Positions 59,300-64,000 of a DNA stretch of 64,000 nt are shown piece by piece. This DNA comes from Siniperca chuatsi (lineage: Eukaryota > Chordata > Actinopteri > Centrarchiformes > Sinipercidae), in NCBI RefSeq assembly GCF_020085105.1, contig NC_058045.1, positions 18,541,333 to 18,605,332 on the forward strand, given 5' to 3'. Both the position numbers and the translations under genes were made by a program. How positions within the stretch are numbered: position 1 is the stretch's first letter; the number at the start of each line of letters is the position of its first letter. A model generated the notes under the pieces. It worked only from the letters and a program-made list of their open reading frames with translations, made no database searches and was not told where the DNA came from.

Positions 59300-61030
59300 C
59301 CGTGGTGATCAGGGGAGCTGGACCTGCTGTCCGTCAAATCCGTTCTTAGCCAATCAGCAAGTCCTCCTACTCTTATAGGCTCCGCCCTTTTATGAACTCT
59401 CATACGAACGCAATAGAACGCAAACCAAACTGCGTTTTTACTATGTGCATGACTTTTTTTTTTGTTTGTCTTGCGCCCATCTCACCCCTTTTTATTTGGC
59501 TTCATTCGAACTCAAAGCAGGAAGTGACCTGACTCTGATTAAAATACCATGGCATCACATAGGGACAGTCATCTTTTTTGGTAAGGTGGAGTAGGTTACT
59601 ACTGCCAAGAACCTCAGAACATCATCATATGGGGGAAAAAAGATAGGAAAGGAATGGAACCCAACTTTAGTTTTCATGGAAATAAATCAGTTACTCAGGG
59701 TTTTTTAATGCCAACAAGAAAAGTGTAAGTTTACCAGGAAACTGCTGAACAAGTTTGACTTAATCTTTCACTGGGGTTGCTGCAGTGTTTTTCTTTTGTT
59801 ATGGTGTTTTTTAAGAGACATAAAATGTATCATTTTGAATTTAATTTACTTTTTTAAATGTTCATTGTCATGTCATTGGACTATTTATTCTGGTGTTATG
59901 CAGCTGTATGAAGTGGTGCGTTTTGGGAACTCTTAAGGCCCAGCTGCAGTAAATAGGCTCATTCTCATTTGCTCAGATCTTATTTGGGCTTAGCAGGTCA
60001 ACAAAACATGAATACTTCCAAGTCATGTTTTTTTAATTATCAGAATTAATTTCAAACATTGAAGAGTTGTGTTCTGCATTAATATTGCTCACTTCTGCCC
60101 AGATGTATTGGGCTTAACAAGCATTTAAACTGAGAACTTGAGTGGACACTAACACAAATTAAGATCATGTGACAGGCATGTGGTTATACCTCAAAACTGT
60201 CATATATTGCTCTTTCCTGTTTGCCCCATCACCCCTGAAATGCTCTTTGAACTCTTGCTAACAAGCATAATAAGAACAATTTATGATGAAGACATTTGAA
60301 AAGTAGAAAGGTCTCCACATAGGTTGATTTCAGCCTGTTGGATTTCCCCAGCCCAAGCATCACATCCAGTCTGGTGAATATTTCCCTAAAAGATAACACA
60401 TTTAAGCAGACACAGTGGCTGACCCAAAACCTTTTGTGGTTCTTTATAAGATATCACTTATGATATATATCTAGTTCTTAACAAATGTCAAGTCAGTGAT
60501 GGGACAGTGTGCAGGATGTTTCGCTCAAATGTAAATTCTGTTGCCAACAAGCTAAAATAAAAGACAAAACACAGCGTCCTCTTTTAGTAAATTGTTTGTC
60601 AATTATTAACAGTGTAATCTAATTCAGCATTTAAAGTTGTTTAAGAATATATAACTATTTCTGTTATTGTCTAATGATTCAGTAGAATGTCTGTCTGTGG
60701 GAAACAAAGAGGTTGCCAATGTATTTTATATACTGCACTTGGATTTTGGCTGTTTGGTTGGACACCTTTGCCTGGTGACTGGTCCGCGATAGCAGTTACA
60801 GCGAAAATAATACCCACCCATTCTCTCTTTTTAAAAACGATTGTAGATCTTGTTGGACAGATCTCTCAGAGCCACGGTTGACATCTTCAAATCTACCACT
60901 TTGGATCGTGTGCTAGCAATGGCCTTAACTGGTTCTTATTCACAATTTGTTACTTGCGCAATATTTCTTTTCAATTTGTACAGAGTTAGTTAAAATATTC
61001 TATTAAAGTTGTGCGACATGGAAATGTGTT
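59300..61030 (+). other. nap1l4 3' untranslated region (inferred)
   Basis: The stretch after the stop codon lacks repeats and family-like coding sequence and contains several poly-A signals. The extent is inferred from the signal at 61002. An earlier AATAAA at 60556-60561 would give a shorter form. Confidence 0.5.
61002..61007 (+). terminator. Candidate nap1l4 polyadenylation signal (ATTAAA)
   Basis: ATTAAA is followed within 30 bp by a GU-rich stretch (GTGTTTTGTGTCC), the expected downstream element. AATAAA at 60556-60561 is an alternative without so clear a downstream element. Confidence 0.5.
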
Positions 61031-61034
61031 TTGT

Positions 61035-62150
61035 GTCCTCTGTCCTTTTAATGTATGCGCATGTATGCCTTTTGTGGATTTACCTGTAGTGTAGAGCAGC
61101 TGTTTCCAAACTTTTCGGCTTACTTTAATTAACCATTGCCTACTTGCAACCCATCATCACACGTTACATATGTGTCTAAATTGTGAGCAGTTCCACAAAA
61201 GAGTGATTGTCTTGTCAAAAATTGAAAATAAATTAAAATAAGTAAAGATTAGCAATACGATATGGGGGGGGGCATTAGGTTTGTGTAGCTGAACAATATT
61301 TTTCTTATTTTCAGTCTCATTAAGTTACTCGCAACTGTTGTACAGATTTGATCAGTGATTTAAATCCCTTGCTAAGAGGTAGAGGGTTGTGAAAGTAAAA
61401 AAGTGAAGATTTTTATATTCTTCAAGCAAATGTTGATGACCTATAGGCCTTTTTCACAGCAGACATTTGACTTGTCATTGTAGCAAAAGCACAGGTGTCA
61501 CTAGTAACATTAACGATGGCTCTGTTGTATTCAAGTGTCCCAGTAAGCCGTGACAGTGAGCCAACATGCACAATACCAGGGCCCTGAAACTGAAGCAACT
61601 AAATGGAATTCAGCCATCATTATTTATTATTTAGAGCTGTGCTTTTCCTGTTGTGACAAGTCAAAATGTCTTCAGTGAAAAAGGCCTGTTGAGCAAGGCA
61701 CTTGGTCGCCAGCTGCTCAGGTGGAGCTGTTTAGTAGTTACCAGTAACAGACTGGTCTTACTGGCCAGCTCACAACTTCTCTCTTGCTGTGGAGAGATTG
61801 TGTGCTTGGCTAACTTTCCCTGGGTGAATGCACATGCTGTTGACAGCACAATGTGACTGGACACTGAATAGCCACACACACTGACTTCACTATTAGGCAT
61901 CAGGTGACAATTTGCAAATGATTAGCAATAGCTTGGAGCAATGCACGCGGTCACAGCCTCAACTTGGTGGCCTCAGAACGCAGGAACTGACCCTTTCCTT
62001 CCTCACAAACACCATGGTGACTTGTGTGACAGTATGGTGGTATCCAGGCTGGAGGCATTTGCTTACGGTCTGCCCAACATCAGGCAAGGCAACCAGAATG
62101 TGTGGAATTCTGTCTTGCAGATAGAAAAAGCATGTGAGCACCTCTAAGAG
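61035..62150. other. Intergenic region beyond nap1l4, repeat-like in part
   Basis: 61095-61290 has a GAGCAGCTGTTTCCAAAC phrase typical of hAT-derived repeats and a G-run near 61265. There is no supported gene. Confidence 0.4.
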
Positions 62151-62176
62151 ACCCTCGTAATGCATTCTGGGAGATA

Positions 62177-62356
62177 ATGGCGGAGTGCTTGGAAGTTTCT
62201 GGAGGAGGATGGCAACACTGTGTCCTAGCAACCCAGGTTTTCTGCTATGTGCTGAACGACAGGTTCTTTCTTATTCTGTCACCTCATCCAGCAACACTTA
62301 ACGGCCGTGTGTGTTTATGCCTCTATCTTCATGGGAACAGAGGCGACGACATGTGA
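62177..62356 (+). other. Short open frame with promoter-like upstream, status unknown
   Basis: A 59-codon frame starts in a good context (ATAATGGCG) and begins MAECLEVSGGGWQHC. Just upstream is TGCATTCTGGGAG, which resembles half of a ZNF143/SBS promoter motif. I recognise no domain, and neighbours on the same strand give no splice partner. It may be a first exon of an undetected gene or chance. Confidence 0.15.
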
Positions 62357-62359
62357 CGG

Positions 62360-63160
62360 TGTGAGAAAACAGAATTCTGGATTAGATCAAGTTCATGATA
62401 AGGGCTAGGTCACTGTCAACACTGAGTTCATAATTCATGTTTTTTTTTAATAATAATAAAATGTATGAGATGTTCTGGAGGGAATGAGTAGGCAGCAGTG
62501 AATCCTCCACAGCAGACAAACCACAAACTGAAATCTCTCTCCAGTCTCTTTCTGTCGTTTTTGGGATTTTGCTCTACAGACTTGTGAACAAGACACCATT
62601 CATGCTGAGGCTGCTGTGTGGGGGTTTTGAGGATTGCTTCACTGTAACAAGGAGTCTAATTGTGTCTTAACACTAATTTCTGTGCTTTCTGCAACACGGC
62701 CAGGGAAATGGAACTCCACGGTGGTGATGGACTGATACACTTGCATGTTTACAGTTTGCACTGAAAATTCATATCTTAGGTGTATGTGTCAACCAAATTT
62801 GCTATGTATACCTCTAGTATACCAACTGAACGTCAGAGACTAGGTCAGTAACTAAGCAGTAATACACAATACGCTTATGAAAGTATAAATTGTAAATGTG
62901 TATCAGACAAACAAATGAAGGAATACAAGAAAATGTCATTTTTGAACCTGACAAAATATGGTGGCTTCTAAAGAATGCATTAATTATCATTAATTAAATC
63001 ATCATTAATTAAATCATCTTTAATTATTATCGTTGATGTCAAAGCCCATTTCATGACAATGCTCTTGTTACATTTTTACAGCCTCAGTCTCAGATTAATG
63101 CTTTTTTAGTTCTGTGATGGCATTAGATAACACATCAGTCAGGCCGCTGGATATTTAAAT
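62360..63160. other. Intergenic stretch, no gene recognised
   Basis: It contains a tandem ATTAATTAAATCATC-type repeat at about 62978-63025. Nothing else is recognisable. Confidence 0.45.
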
Positions 63161-63163
63161 GAT

Positions 63164-63741
63164 CAGCGGCGGAAAGTAATTAAGTACATTTACTCAAGTA
63201 CTGTACTTAAGAACAATTTTGAGGTACTTGAGTATTTCCACTTTCTGCTACTTTATACTTCGACTACAATTCAGAGATATTGTACTTTTTACTCCACTAC
63301 ATTTATTTGATAACTTAAGTTACTTTGCTTTGCAGATTCAGGTTAATAATACGAAATATCACCAGCAAATAAAGTATGGTGTATTATTATAGTTTAAGAC
63401 AAGAAAAGACTTTATTAATCCCTGGGGGGAAATTCACAAGTTACCCAGCAGTATATAAAGTAATTAAACAAGCTCCACCTTTACCAGCTGCAACATTAAA
63501 GTGATGAACACATTAATGCATTGATAATTAGAATCCAATAATGTAATATATATGATTCTGAAATGAACCATTCTGCATAATGAGTGCTTTTACTTTTGGT
63601 ACTTTAAATATATTTTGATACCAATACTTTTGTAAGTAAAATTAAATGAATGCAGGACTTTTAATTGTAACAGAGTATTTCTACACTGTGGTATTGCTAC
63701 TTTTACTTAAGTAAAATACACGAGTACTTCTTCCACCACTG
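63164..63741. mobile_element. hAT-like MITE with nested LINE tail
   Basis: The left end reads CAGCGGCGGAAAGTAATTAA and the right end reversed reads CAGTGGTGGAAGAAGTACTC, imperfect terminal inverted repeats. The interior has many TACTTGAGTA/TACTCAAGTAC words typical of an abundant fish repeat. The flanking 8-mers TAAATGAT and CAAATTAT match at 6 of 8 positions, compatible with a decayed hAT target duplication. A reversed LINE-like tail (GACTTTATTAATCCC then GGGGGAAATTC) is nested at 63391-63446. Confidence 0.65.
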
Positions 63742-63744
63742 CAA

Positions 63745-64000
63745 ATTATTATAGATGAATCCATCTGTATTTAGTAGTTCATTAAAGCAATGTGTCTTTC
63801 TGCCCCCTGAAGCTATGTTAGAATAGCTTGTGCCTGTATTATAATAAATATTTTTGTATTTAGACATTCAAGTAAACCCAGATGTAGCAACAGTCACAGG
63901 AAGGTGACATCTTAAGATCCGGAGAGTGAGAGGGATCTCTGAAACTGAGCAGGCCGTTCATGAGGCAAATGTCAAGTCAACTCATTTGGAAGCTACTGAA
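63745..64000. other. Window end, nothing recognised
   Basis: No feature can be supported in the last 256 bases. Confidence 0.4.

Overview
This window is nuclear DNA of a vertebrate, almost certainly a percomorph-type teleost fish. It has spliced genes with GT-AG introns, long AT-rich intergenic stretches, many (CA/TG)n, (GA)n and (TAA)n microsatellites, and fish-type repeats (L2/CR1 LINEs, Tc1-like and hAT-like elements, TA-flanked MITEs). I rebuilt three protein-coding genes exon by exon, and every splice phase closes.

Layout: 1-1605 is a decayed LINE. 1606-15000 is gene-free, with microsatellites, one MITE copy and a striking 76-bp near-perfect palindrome at 13522-13597. igf2 (minus strand, four coding exons, 215 aa) lies at 15936-20481 with a TATA/CACCC promoter near 20630-20670. 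th, tyrosine hydroxylase (minus strand, 13 coding exons, 489 aa), lies at 22919-29216. It has a TATA-like box and a consensus cAMP response element just upstream. 29400-47140 is a roughly 17.7-kb repeat-rich desert with relics of piggyBac-like, Tc1-like, hAT-like and LINE elements and the best-preserved MITE copy. nap1l4 (plus strand, one non-coding plus 13 coding exons, 360 aa) runs from about 47150 to about 61030 including UTRs. One intron carries a Tc1-like transposase relic and another a third MITE copy. 61030-64000 holds no recognised gene, only repeats and one short ORF of doubtful status.

The three genes do not form an operon. They are a conserved neighbourhood matching the mammalian 11p15 region (IGF2-TH-NAP1L4). 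igf2 encodes a growth factor, th the rate-limiting enzyme of catecholamine synthesis, and nap1l4 a histone H2A-H2B chaperone. I found no insulin gene between igf2 and th and no ASCL2-like bHLH gene upstream of th, although mammals have both there. I saw no clear sign of a wholly new system. The items most worth a second look are the palindrome, the three-copy MITE family, the cAMP response element at th, and the unusual N-terminal segment of the nap1l4 product. Repeat family names rest on remembered family patterns and were not checked by a database search.
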